33,365 bases of DNA, from the IMG/VR virus record IMGVR_UViG_3300018083_000086, positions 1 to 33,365 of that record; one strand, given 5' to 3'. The notes under the pieces were generated by a model, which was given only the letters and a program-made list of their open reading frames with translations, was not told where the DNA came from and searched no databases. Each line of letters opens with the position of its first letter. Position 1 is the stretch's first letter. The stretch comes from a virus. The position numbers and the translations under genes are program-made. This document shows, piece after piece, positions 1 to 5,642 of this stretch.

Positions 1-430
1 CCACCACCGCCTTTTCCAAAACCCAATCCAGCGTGCGCGGCCGTTCGTCATAGGCATCGGGCGTGGACGACTGGAGAAAGCATTGCGTGGTCGCGAAATG
101 CTCGAAACTATCGAGGCTGCCGACCCACAATTTCTGGAGTTTGTCGCGCAAATAGGCTTCGTTTTCCGGCACATACATGAATGACCGGATGCCCTGCTCG
201 CGCGCTATTTTGGTCAAGACATTGAGCAAAAACGTCGACTTGCCGTGGCCCGCAATGCCGGTGCAAACCACAAATTGGCCTGCGTAAAACTTGAAAATCT
301 GGTCCAATTCCCACCAGCCCGTGCTGATGGCTTGCTTCTCGATCGACCCCCTTTGCGGTAATTCAGCGAGCGAATAATAGCCCGGCTGGTCGTGACGATA
401 GAGACCGGGCAACGGGACCACATTGGCCAT
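1..430 (-). CDS. DnaB/Twinkle-like replicative helicase, 3' part cut off by window edge
   Basis: The first 143 residues are visible and the gene runs off the left edge. A short lead-in is followed by STGWWELD and then a Walker A P-loop, GIAGHGKST, at about residues 58-66. After it comes a strand and turn (FMYVPENEA) like the Walker-A-to-H1a segment of RecA-fold helicases. The primase or N-terminal DnaB domain is absent, so this is a RecA-core-only, Twinkle-like helicase, which is common in phages. The ATG overlaps the stop of the upstream initiator gene by one base (TGATG), so the two are translationally coupled, as initiator and helicase genes usually are. The expected role is ATP-driven unwinding at the phage replication fork. 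The family is well supported; the Walker B motif and the rest cannot be seen. Confidence 0.85.
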   Translation of the reverse strand, partial: MANVVPLPGLYRHDQPGYYSLAELPQRGSIEKQAISTGWWELDQIFKFYAGQFVVCTGIAGHGKSTFLLNVLTKIAREQGIRSFMYVPENEAYLRDKLQKLWVGSLDSFEHFATTQCFLQSSTPDAYDERPRTLDWVLEKAVV

Positions 431-1068
431 CAAACTACTCCCTCAATGGGACCATTCCAGCGGAAGGCCGGATCGGTCTTGGCTTTGTCTTTTGCGGCTT
501 TGACTTCGCGGTTGCGCTTGGCGAGCGCGCCAGAAACGGCGGGGAACCAGCGATTACCTTGTTGTTCAGCCCATGCTGTTAGGCCGATTAATTCAGCCTT
601 GAGGTCGAGCTGAGAGAAAGCGGCTTGCCAATTATTGAAGTGCTTTTCGGTCAGCCGAATGATGCCGCTCTCGAAAGCGTAATCTTTGGTCGTTGCCACC
701 CCGTCAGGGGTATTCTTCTCTTCTCTTTCTCTCTCTCTTCTCTTCTCTGGGCTAGCATCTTGCTTGCAGGGTGCTAGCAAGTTGCTAGCAGAGATAAAAA
801 ACTCATGTTCAATCAGTGGCTTGAGAGCATCAATTAAATCGGACTCCGCCATTCTTAGTCGGAAGGCTATTTCCTCCGTCGTCGCCGTTATTTTTCCTTC
901 GTCGTATTCGCTTGCTAGCAGCCACAGCATCGGTGCTAGCGCCCTGCTAGCAACCGGCAAGCGGTGAAAATCAAAATTGTCGAGCAGATTGCGATGTAGT
1001 TTTATCCAAATAGGCGAGCGGTTTTTGTAGTGCTGAAATTCAGTCCAGTTTTTTGGTTCGAGGCTCAT
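430..1068 (-). CDS. Phage replication initiator / replisome organizer (lambda O-like role)
   Basis: 212 residues. The ATG at 1068 was chosen because it overlaps the preceding stop as ATGA and has an SD-like GGGGGAGGAC about 5 bases upstream; an in-frame ATG at 1095 would lie inside the upstream gene without such a site. The N-terminal 90 residues look like a winged-helix domain of the kind found in phage replisome organizers (PIWIKLHRNLLDNFDFHRL, then ITATTEEIAFRLRM as a probable recognition region). A highly charged linker (RREREREE) follows, then an alpha-helical C-terminus that could contact the helicase. The gene carries GCTAGC iterons and a polypurine tract, the same internal-origin arrangement as lambda O. 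The role rests on position, domain feel and iterons; no sequence search was possible. Confidence 0.7.
   Translation of the reverse strand: MSLEPKNWTEFQHYKNRSPIWIKLHRNLLDNFDFHRLPVASRALAPMLWLLASEYDEGKITATTEEIAFRLRMAESDLIDALKPLIEHEFFISASNLLAPCKQDASPEKRREREREEKNTPDGVATTKDYAFESGIIRLTEKHFNNWQAAFSQLDLKAELIGLTAWAEQQGNRWFPAVSGALAKRNREVKAAKDKAKTDPAFRWNGPIEGVV
749..792. repeat. Iteron array 1: four 11-bp units
   Basis: Exact GCTAGC occurs at 751, 773 and 784, and a one-mismatch copy, GCTTGC, at 762, so four units follow one another at exactly 11 bp. The fuller consensus is (T/G)TGCTAGCA(A/G). Eleven is not a multiple of three, so the periodicity is a property of the DNA and not of a protein repeat. One unit per helical turn suits cooperative binding by the encoded initiator. 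Confidence 0.8.
912..954. repeat. Iteron array 2: three GCTAGC units in the same phasing
   Basis: GCTAGC occurs at 914, 935 and 946, spaced 21 and 11 bp, nearly repeating the 22 and 11 bp spacing of the exact copies in the first array. A degraded unit could lie at about 923-932. Together with array 1 the window has six exact copies of this hexamer within about 200 bp. Confidence 0.75.
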
Positions 1069-1469
1069 GTCGTCCTCCCCCTTAAAAGCTGCCATTGCTC
1101 CAAAGCTTTAATTGCCTGGTCTATCCCCTCGGCCACGCACGTAAATCCGCCCGCCGCCTCGATGTCGGCGATGAACTCCAACTGCGCCACGGTCGGACGG
1201 CCGCCGGGGGCTTTCAGTTCAAGTGCGTAGAGTTTTGAGTTGTGGAAAATCAGCACGTCGGACACGCCGGCCCGCACGCCGTTCTTTTTCGCTATCGCGC
1301 CGGCGATCGAGGCCCCGCGGCGGTTGCGCTTGCCGCCCAGAAACCCGCCGTTATTTGTGTGCCAGTACACCGCCCCCGGCACCGCGCGGAAGCGGAGATG
1401 GTCGAAAACGGCCTGTTGAACAGTCTGCTCAGGACGAAGCACGGCGGCGCTTCCTCCTTCCCTTTGCAT
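1065..1469 (-). CDS. VRR-NUC domain nuclease
   Basis: 134 residues from ATG 1469, or 125 from an in-frame GTG at 1442, which has the better ribosome site (GGAGG about 10 bases upstream). The sequence shows a classic VRR-NUC pattern: RPEQTVQQAVFDHLR at the start, then NNGGFLGGKRNRRG, GVRAGVSDVLIF with the metal-binding Asp, LYALELKAPGG with the catalytic E-x-K, and an aligned AQLEFI helix. VRR-NUC is a PD-(D/E)XK fold used by structure-specific nucleases, often resolving phage replication or recombination intermediates. It overlaps the end of the HNH gene in another frame and its stop overlaps the initiator start (ATGA). The domain is confident; the substrate is unknown. Confidence 0.85.
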   Translation of the reverse strand: MQREGGSAAVLRPEQTVQQAVFDHLRFRAVPGAVYWHTNNGGFLGGKRNRRGASIAGAIAKKNGVRAGVSDVLIFHNSKLYALELKAPGGRPTVAQLEFIADIEAAGGFTCVAEGIDQAIKALEQWQLLRGRTT

Positions 1470-1755
1470 CCATGTCCCGCATGTTGTCGGACTGGGTGCC
1501 GAAGAAGAGATGGTCGACGTTGACGCAATACGGATTGTCGCAGGTATGAAGCGCCCACTTTCCAAGTGGGACCGGCCTGCCTGCTAATTCAAGAGCGATA
1601 TGCGTGGCTTGGCGAAGCGAGCGGCCTATTTTGAGTTTTCCATAACCGCGGGGACGGCAACACCCCAGCCATAAAAGGCACCCGCTGTTTGGCTCAGGAA
1701 TTGTCAACCGCTCAAATCGGATTCGAATATCTGTATTTTTGTTAGTTCTCTGCAT
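1429..1755 (-). CDS. HNH endonuclease, phage type
   Basis: 108 residues. The features are those of small phage HNH proteins: GCLLWLG and GYGKLKIG strands, an ATHIALELAG helix, then the core HTCDNPYCVNVDHLFFGTQ with the catalytic His and zinc-type Cys pair, and NMRDMDAKGRR at the end. Such proteins are metal-dependent nickases or homing endonucleases, and some act in packaging. This one sits in the early operon two bases after the preceding stop with no strong SD, so it probably relies on coupling. Its 3' end covers the start of the VRR-NUC gene. A free-standing homing nuclease is most likely. Confidence 0.85.
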   Translation of the reverse strand: MQRTNKNTDIRIRFERLTIPEPNSGCLLWLGCCRPRGYGKLKIGRSLRQATHIALELAGRPVPLGKWALHTCDNPYCVNVDHLFFGTQSDNMRDMDAKGRRKRRRASS

Positions 1756-1757
1756 GG

Positions 1758-1877
1758 CTAAATCATCTTCGCGATCATCATGCCGAGCGCTGTGATGCTG
1801 GCGATCGAGAGTGCCAAGACCACGACCAGGATCAGGAAGGCCGATCGGTAGGTGTCGAGGCTGTTGAAGCCGCTCAT
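1758..1877 (-). CDS. 39-residue single-pass membrane protein, unknown function
   Basis: A small gene whose ATG overlaps the previous stop as ATGA. It begins with about 12 polar residues (SGFNSLDTYRS) and continues as one hydrophobic helix rich in Leu, Val and Ile (residues 13-36), ending in a lysine. Coupling on the 5' side and the clean TM segment argue that it is real. Its place among early genes makes a lysis role less likely. Possibilities include superinfection exclusion or membrane anchoring of replication, but nothing in the sequence decides. Confidence 0.6.
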   Translation of the reverse strand: MSGFNSLDTYRSAFLILVVVLALSIASITALGMMIAKMI

Positions 1878-2077
1878 GGCTCGTTGCTCCCGGCCTCGGC
1901 CTTCCTCAGGAGTTTCACCATGGCGAGCTCGGCGCTGTCGGCTAGTTCCTGCCAGAGCTTGGCCTCGGCCCGCGTCAGCATCTGGCCAAGGTCGTCGGCA
2001 TCGCCAAAACTCGCGCGCCGCAGTTTCTCGGCCTGCGCCCGCGCCGCCTTGATGAGTTCCGCGATCGAGGTTTTCAT
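1874..2077 (-). CDS. Small helical protein, unknown function
   Basis: 67 residues, predominantly alpha-helical with many Ala, Glu, Leu and Arg (AELIKAARAQAEKLRRA, then LTRAEAKLWQELADSAELAMVKLLRKAEAG). No signal or membrane segment is present. It is coupled on both sides by four-base overlaps (ATGA) with the coiled-coil gene upstream and the small membrane protein downstream, so it is part of the early minus-strand operon. The family is not recognised. The helical pattern would suit a small dimeric partner protein, but this is only a description. Confidence 0.65.
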   Translation of the reverse strand: MKTSIAELIKAARAQAEKLRRASFGDADDLGQMLTRAEAKLWQELADSAELAMVKLLRKAEAGSNEP

Positions 2078-2469
2078 GGCCCATCCACCACGTCGCCTAG
2101 ATGCGGGTCGGCCGCCTGCGGAGACACCCCAATGTGCCGCAGCAAGCCGTAGATCGCCTCCAGGTGTCCGCCGATGGCGACGAGGCTCGTTTCACGTGCA
2201 ACACGCTCGGCCACCGCCTGGTCGCGCTCCAGCACGCAGGACGCCGTTCGGCTCTCCAGCGTGGCGATGTGGCTGCGCAGCGTTTCGTTCTCGGCCTCGA
2301 CTTGGCGGATGATGACCTTGGCGTTGGCGAGTTCGCGGTAAGCCGTGTCCAGTTCGTGCTCGCGCATCTGCTGGTGTTCCATCGACACCCGCATCGCGTC
2401 GAGCCGGAACGTCGGGAGCGGCAGCATCGGTGCCGGCGGCAGGGTGCCGTTGGTCTGGTCGTCGCTCAT
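2074..2469 (-). CDS. Coiled-coil protein, unknown function
   Basis: 131 residues. A Pro-rich N-terminus (LPPAPMLPLPTFRLD) is followed by a long coiled coil from about residue 28 to 90 (HELDTAYRELANAKVIIRQV, then ENETLRSHIATLESR) and a short Gly- and His-containing tail. GGAG lies about 9 bases before the ATG, and the stop overlaps the next gene by ATGA. The composition is that of a small cytoplasmic oligomer. No enzymatic motif is present and I do not recognise a family. Confidence 0.65.
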   Translation of the reverse strand: MSDDQTNGTLPPAPMLPLPTFRLDAMRVSMEHQQMREHELDTAYRELANAKVIIRQVEAENETLRSHIATLESRTASCVLERDQAVAERVARETSLVAIGGHLEAIYGLLRHIGVSPQAADPHLGDVVDGP

Positions 2470-2481
2470 TGGGGGTGTCTC

Positions 2482-2718
2482 CTATTGTTCGAAGTTGGAT
2501 TTCAGTCCGCTGTCGATCGACGGCGCCGACACTCGCCGCGGTAGTTTGGTCCCGGCCGGATGGCTCTCCGTGGCGCGCTCCGGATGCTCGCGGGCCAAGG
2601 CCTCCAACATCGCCTCGCCCGACCGCTCCCGTTCCGCCTGCTCGCTCGGGTCGAGCGCCACCGCCTCGCCCGGCACGGGCTTGAATTGCCGCTGCCTGCT
2701 CGGGATGCCGCCCCTCAC
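2482..2718 (-). CDS. 78-residue protein, unknown function, GTG start
   Basis: The gene starts at a GTG that overlaps the GcrA stop (GTGA), with GAGG about 10 bases upstream inside the GcrA coding sequence. The product is hydrophilic and basic, with a central Glu/Ala-rich helix (EQAERERSGEAMLEALAREH) and no membrane or cysteine motif. A longer reading in this frame begins at 3087 but is antiphase to GcrA and has the unnatural Arg/His/Pro composition of a shadow frame, so the GTG start was preferred. Function unknown. Confidence 0.55.
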   Translation of the reverse strand: MRGGIPSRQRQFKPVPGEAVALDPSEQAERERSGEAMLEALAREHPERATESHPAGTKLPRRVSAPSIDSGLKSNFEQ

Positions 2719-3143
2719 GAGTGGTGCGCCTCTTTGTGGTGGTCCGGGCAGTAGCTCGATCCCGTCCGCGCCGTTGCCCCGCAGTAGTGGTAGGGCGGCT
2801 CGCCGGTCGGCCACCGGCAGTGGTGGTCGAGCAGGTCCATGATGGTGAGGGTGCCAATCGGCAGTGGCTCGGGTGCAGGCAGCGGTGGTGCGGGCGGAAT
2901 GCGAGTGTCCATGGGTCTGACCTCCCTCGGCAGTGGACGACGCTTGCGTAGTGGCGGTGGTGGGCTGGTCGGCTTGGTGCGGCGCGGCGGGCAGGTGTAG
3001 CCCTGGCGGTGGCAGAGCCCGATGATGGAGTTGCGGCTCACGCCGAACACGGCGCCGATCTGGCTCGCCGTGTAGCCCTGCGCCCACAACTCGGCCACGC
3101 GGGCCTTGGCTTCAGCGGTCCAGATTGCGGTCTGCCACGGCAT
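2715..3143 (-). CDS. GcrA-family transcription regulator
   Basis: 142 residues with both ends of the GcrA family. The N-terminus is the helix-turn-helix (WTAEAKARVAELW, then YTASQIGAVFGVSRNSIIGLCHRQGY, residues 8-49). The C-terminus is the signature CRWPTGEP with CGA and YCPDHH (Cys109, Cys121, Cys132). A variable Pro/Arg-rich linker joins them. In Caulobacter, GcrA binds sigma70-RNA polymerase and activates promoters carrying CcrM-methylated GANTC (established knowledge). Here a phage early gene encodes it, suggesting that phage or host promoters are tied to the host's methylation and cell-cycle state (inference). The gene has GAGG 7 bases before the ATG and feeds into the next gene by a GTGA overlap. 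Confidence 0.9.
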   Translation of the reverse strand: MPWQTAIWTAEAKARVAELWAQGYTASQIGAVFGVSRNSIIGLCHRQGYTCPPRRTKPTSPPPPLRKRRPLPREVRPMDTRIPPAPPLPAPEPLPIGTLTIMDLLDHHCRWPTGEPPYHYCGATARTGSSYCPDHHKEAHHS

Positions 3144-3155
3144 GGCTAGGCCTCA

Positions 3156-3518
3156 TCATCGGCCAACCACGGGGCGATCGTTACGGCCAAGGTCGCGCAC
3201 CGCCTCCCGAGTTTGATCAATTGTCGGGCGATGAAAGTCCGGGTCCGTCTGAATGAGTAAGGCTTCAAGGCGGAGGAGCCGCGTTCGGAGGTCGTGAAGT
3301 TCATTGCGCGCGTGTTCCTCGGATTTGCGCCGTAGCGCGGCTTCAATGCGGTTGATTTCCGCGAGTTCGATCCGACGGGCTTTGCCGTACCAAATGTCGA
3401 AGGCGCGCCAGTAAGTGAGGTCAGCGGCCCGCGCCGCCCGCGCGATGGCCGCCTTGATCTTGTCGCCACGTTCCCACGGCTCCGAGAGTTCACGCAGGGA
3501 GGCAGAAATGTCCGTCAT
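3156..3518 (-). CDS. Early phage protein with helical, possibly DNA-binding region
   Basis: 120 residues from the ATG at 3518, which has GGGAG 7 bases upstream; an earlier in-frame start at 3590 would read through the palindromes discussed separately. The N-terminal half (RGDKIKAAIARAARAADLTYWRAFDIWYGKARRI) resembles conserved small proteins of rhizobial prophages and could be a helix-turn-helix. The second half is a coiled coil (NRIEAALRRKSEEHARNELHDL) and the tail is basic. It is the first gene after the Cro-like regulator and precedes GcrA, a place where an early regulator would be expected. Function is not established. Confidence 0.65.
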   Translation of the reverse strand: MTDISASLRELSEPWERGDKIKAAIARAARAADLTYWRAFDIWYGKARRIELAEINRIEAALRRKSEEHARNELHDLRTRLLRLEALLIQTDPDFHRPTIDQTREAVRDLGRNDRPVVGR

Positions 3519-3552
3519 TTGGGTCTCCCAAGACTTTTGGGAGAACTCCCAA
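3519..3552 (-). promoter_or_regulatory. Mutually exclusive hairpins covering the SD of the 3518 gene
   Basis: Reading the minus strand, four alternating half-sites (TTGGGAG, TCTCCCAA, TTGGGAGA, CCCAA) lie directly before the ATG. The middle one can pair upstream (TTGGGA-GTTC-TCCCAA) or downstream (TCTCCCAA with TTGGGAGA, 5-nt loop). The second pairing hides the SD GGGAG; the first frees it. In DNA the same palindromes could be an operator. Arms on the plus strand: 3524-3531, 3537-3544 and 3546-3552. Confidence 0.55.
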
Positions 3553-3597
3553 CATTTCGCTGCGATGGTTTGCGCATGAGTAGTCCTCACCCCGCGC

Positions 3598-3810
3598 TTA
3601 TGACGCTACAGTTTCGGATCGAATGAATGTCCGAACAGCGACGTCCCCGCCCGTGGCATCGCTCAGTCGCTGAGCCAGCGGTAGAGATACGCCGCGCTCA
3701 CCTTTCAAGATCAGCGACAGATGGCTTTCTGAACATCGAACGGCGCGCGCGAATTTGGCCTGTGTCGTGTTTGCTTCGATCCAGTCGGCGAGCGGATGCT
3801 TTTCAGTCAT
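3598..3810 (-). CDS. Cro/YdaS-like HTH repressor
   Basis: 70 residues from the ATG at 3810. The helix-turn-helix is in the first 50 residues: ADWIEANTTQAKFARAVRC, then SESHLSLILKGERGVSLPLAQRLSDATGG, matching small Cro or YdaS-type regulators (helix 2 about TQAKFARAVR, recognition helix about SESHLSLILK). A longer frame reaches 3846 but would start inside the operator region. It is the first gene of the leftward early operon and divergent from the CI-like gene, the classic Cro position. Its expected role is repression at the CTTTGC-N5-GCAAAG operators and the switch to lytic growth (inference from context). Confidence 0.8.
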   Translation of the reverse strand: MTEKHPLADWIEANTTQAKFARAVRCSESHLSLILKGERGVSLPLAQRLSDATGGDVAVRTFIRSETVAS

Positions 3811-3873
3811 CCAATAACTTTGCCACCAGCAAAGCCTTAATGTCAAGGCGAACTTTGCTGACAGGAAATCGAC
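3811..3873. promoter_or_regulatory. Immunity-region operator pair O1/O2 with leftward promoter
   Basis: O1 (3818-3834) is a perfect CTTTGC-N5-GCAAAG palindrome. O2 (3853-3869) has one perfect arm, CTTTGC, and a degraded arm, GGAAAT. Their centres are 35 bp apart. On the minus strand TTGACA (3846-3841) lies between them as a -35 box, and O1 covers the place where the -10 should be (17-bp spacing), so binding would block the leftward promoter. O2 also covers the SD of the CI-like gene on the plus strand. No good -10 hexamer is visible. Confidence 0.75.
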
Positions 3874-4206
3874 ATGAGCGGGTTGACGACGGAAAATCCC
3901 CTCATGAAGCCTAGCCCGTCAATTCTCGAACCAAAGCTTTATATTGGTGAATGGATCGAAGCTCTTGGCCTACAGGCGCGAGCGGTTGCTAAAGATGCTG
4001 GCGTTAGCGAGCCATATTTGAACCAACTTATACATAGAACCAAAGACAACCCTAGCTTGAAAGTTCTAGTTAAGATTGCAAGTGCTATGAGGATGGGGGC
4101 CAGGGACTTACAAAGCCCACCTCCTCCTCGTGCTGTACTTGAGGAATTAAAGAAAATCCCTTCCGATCAGCTTGAGCGACTAAGGCGTCGACAGTCCGCC
4201 CATTGA
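3874..4206 (+). CDS. CI-like XRE-family repressor
   Basis: 110 residues, ATG with AGGA about 8 bases upstream. An XRE-type HTH occupies about residues 24-82 (YIGEWIEALGLQARAVAKDAG, VSEPYLNQLIH, then SLKVLVKIASAMRMGARDL). A short C-terminal helix follows (VLEELKKIPSDQLERLRRR). There is no S24/LexA autocleavage domain, so induction cannot be by RecA-stimulated self-cleavage and some other signal or an antirepressor would be needed. It is divergent from the Cro-like gene, and a second operator pair lies between it and the rightward operon. Its likely role is lysogeny maintenance by repressing both flanking promoters. Confidence 0.8.
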   Translation: MSGLTTENPLMKPSPSILEPKLYIGEWIEALGLQARAVAKDAGVSEPYLNQLIHRTKDNPSLKVLVKIASAMRMGARDLQSPPPPRAVLEELKKIPSDQLERLRRRQSAH

Positions 4207-4255
4207 GCGCTGATTCTTCCACTAAAACCTTTGGTTGAGCCCTCAAAAGAAAATA

Positions 4256-4308
4256 CTTTGCTGAGCGCAAAGATTATTCTTGACGTTAAACTTTGCTGAA
4301 GGCAAAGT
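4256..4308 (+). promoter_or_regulatory. Operator pair O3/O4 with rightward promoter
   Basis: O3 (4256-4272) and O4 (4291-4307) are both perfect CTTTGC-N5-GCAAAG palindromes, centres again 35 bp apart. TTGACG (4280-4285) lies between them, five bases before O4. A 17-bp spacer puts the -10 on the right arm of O4. The order operator, -35, TTAA, operator is the same as at the leftward promoter in mirror orientation. Transcription would run into the operon starting at 4340. The -10 is a weak match, so activation or a non-canonical sigma interaction is possible. Confidence 0.75.
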
Positions 4309-4339
4309 ACTCCCCGTCAATCGGGAGCACGCCATCACC

Positions 4340-4939
4340 ATGGAACTGGTTCGCTACAACGCCATGTGCCGCGCGATCGCGGAAGCACACCGGGTCGACG
4401 AGGCGAAAGAAATTCATGACCAGGCAGTGGCGCTCGAAGCCTATGCGCGCCAAGCCTTAAACACCGATGCCGAGCGCGAGGCGACTGAAATTCGCCTGCG
4501 CGCGGAGCGCAAGGTGGGAAAGCTTCTCAGGGCCTCACCCAAAGCAACGGGGACATTGAAGCAAGGCCCCAATCTCCCGCGGTCGACCAGCACGACCACG
4601 GGAACACTCAAATCTCTGGGCATCACCAAAGACCAGTCATCGCGATGGCAGAAAATCGCTGACCTGTCGGACCATGAATTCGACTTGGCGATTGGCACCG
4701 CAACCTCAAAGCCATCGACCAACGGCATCCTGAAGGCGACCGCTCCACCGGAGAGGATGGTGGTTTCAAAAGATGCGCTCTGGCTTTGGGGGCGCTTACG
4801 CGATTTCGGCGGCGATGAGTGGCTGGCTAAGTCGCCTACCGACGTGATGTCGACCATGACACCCGAAATGAAAGACGACGTTCATCAACTCGCGCCGCGC
4901 TTTGCAGCATGGCTTAAGCGAATAGGAGAGATGCCATGA
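4340..4939 (+). CDS. First gene of rightward operon, helical phage protein of unknown function
   Basis: 199 residues from ATG 4340. A frame upstream begins at TTG 4280, but that TTG is the -35 box, so it is rejected. The N-terminal 90 residues are helical and charged (AKEIHDQAVALEAYARQALN, then EREATEIRLRAERKVGKLLR), a pattern seen in many phage and mobile-element proteins without a defined function. A Thr/Ser/Pro-rich linker and repeated GTLK/GILK motifs follow, then a C-terminal globular part with Trp-rich LWLWGRLRDFGGDEWL. The linker plus helical modules suggest a DNA-associated adaptor, but I cannot name it. The stop overlaps the next start (ATGA). Confidence 0.65.
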   Translation: MELVRYNAMCRAIAEAHRVDEAKEIHDQAVALEAYARQALNTDAEREATEIRLRAERKVGKLLRASPKATGTLKQGPNLPRSTSTTTGTLKSLGITKDQSSRWQKIADLSDHEFDLAIGTATSKPSTNGILKATAPPERMVVSKDALWLWGRLRDFGGDEWLAKSPTDVMSTMTPEMKDDVHQLAPRFAAWLKRIGEMP

Positions 4940-5379
4940 CCCACGAAGAAAGTCAGTTAGCGGATATTGTCGCGCGCATCATTGATGTTCGCCGCGTGCA
5001 ACCGAGGATTAATCCGTCATGGATAGCGACGGAAGCCCTTAAGGAGCTCGACCCGTCCGAAAGCTCGCACCCGCTGGTCCGGGCTGGATGTCATTTACAA
5101 TTACGCCAGATTGCGCGAGCGCAATGCCGCAAACTTTTCGACGATGACAGCGAAGACGATAGCTCGCCCCGCTTTACTGGCTTTAGTGGGCTGCAATGGC
5201 GATACCCGGCCGTTCATTCGAAAAACAATCCTGAGCCTGAGTATGTGCTTCTCGAACAGATGAGCCGGGCCGATATCGACTACAACGTCAATCGCCTTAC
5301 CCTTGAAGGCCACGCAAAACTAAAACACGCCGACGCACTTGAGGCGTGGGGCCTCTCGCGCAAGGCTGCCGTGGGATGA
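4936..5379 (+). CDS. Conserved-looking phage protein, unknown function
   Basis: 147 residues, coupled to both neighbours by ATGA overlaps. Residues 1-70 are helical (ESQLADIVARIIDVRRVQ, then NPSWIATEALKELD, and HLQLRQIARAQCRKLF). An acidic patch (DDDSEDDS) and an aromatic stretch (FSGLQWRYPAVHS) follow, then a helical C-terminus rich in His and Leu. Similar proteins occur next to recombination genes in alphaproteobacterial phages, but I do not know a biochemical role. No membrane segment or metal motif is visible. Confidence 0.6.
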   Translation: MTHEESQLADIVARIIDVRRVQPRINPSWIATEALKELDPSESSHPLVRAGCHLQLRQIARAQCRKLFDDDSEDDSSPRFTGFSGLQWRYPAVHSKNNPEPEYVLLEQMSRADIDYNVNRLTLEGHAKLKHADALEAWGLSRKAAVG

Positions 5380-5642
5380 CGGACCCCATCCGCAACCTCG
5401 TCGACCACCTGGCGAACCGCGCCGTGCTGTTCGAGGTCGACCCCGACCCCAGGCAGCCCAACCGCGTGCTCTACAAGATCACCGCCGCTAGCCGCGATGC
5501 GGTGCAAGACGCCATCTCAGAGATCATGAACCGCGTCGACGACACCAGCGGTTATGCGGTGTTCGCCGGGCCGCGCCGCAGCGGCGACGGGTTCATGGCG
5601 CAGGGTGCCGTTGTGATCTACGGCGCGGGGCGCGCGTCGTGA
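5376..5642 (+). CDS. 88-residue phage protein, unknown function
   Basis: Start at ATG 5376, overlapping the preceding stop as ATGA; an upstream in-frame ATG at 5346 would lie well inside the previous gene. The protein looks like a small alpha/beta domain: a helix (RNLVDHLANR), strand AVLFEV, strand RVLYKITA, helix DAVQDAISEIMNRVD, then strands GYAVFAG and GAVVIYG. It is soluble, without cysteines. Function unknown; it belongs to the coupled cassette leading to the exonuclease and RecT genes. Confidence 0.65.
   Translation: MTDPIRNLVDHLANRAVLFEVDPDPRQPNRVLYKITAASRDAVQDAISEIMNRVDDTSGYAVFAGPRRSGDGFMAQGAVVIYGAGRAS

Larger units (their letters stand above)
713..954. other. Candidate phage replication origin inside the initiator gene
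   Basis: A 36-bp pure pyrimidine run on the plus strand (713-748) has 11-nt mirror-symmetric arms (717-727 and 738-748). It abuts an array of GCTAGC-centred iterons (749-792). About 120 bp of comparatively AT-rich sequence follows, then a second iteron cluster (912-954). Iterons, a purine tract and an AT-rich segment inside an initiator gene are the layout of the lambda origin in gene O (established knowledge). That this is the origin is inference. Confidence 0.65.

Noticed and set aside
713-748. Polypyrimidine run as a simple microsatellite
   Set aside because: It encodes a charged linker on the other strand and abuts phased iterons, so it was kept as part of the origin candidate.
2719-3087. 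Long reading of the 78-residue gene through the GcrA region
   Set aside because: The composition is that of an out-of-frame GcrA translation; the coupled GTG start is better.
4280-4339. N-terminal extension of the 4340 gene from TTG 4280
   Set aside because: The TTG is the -35 hexamer between two operators, and the region would have to be promoter and coding at once.
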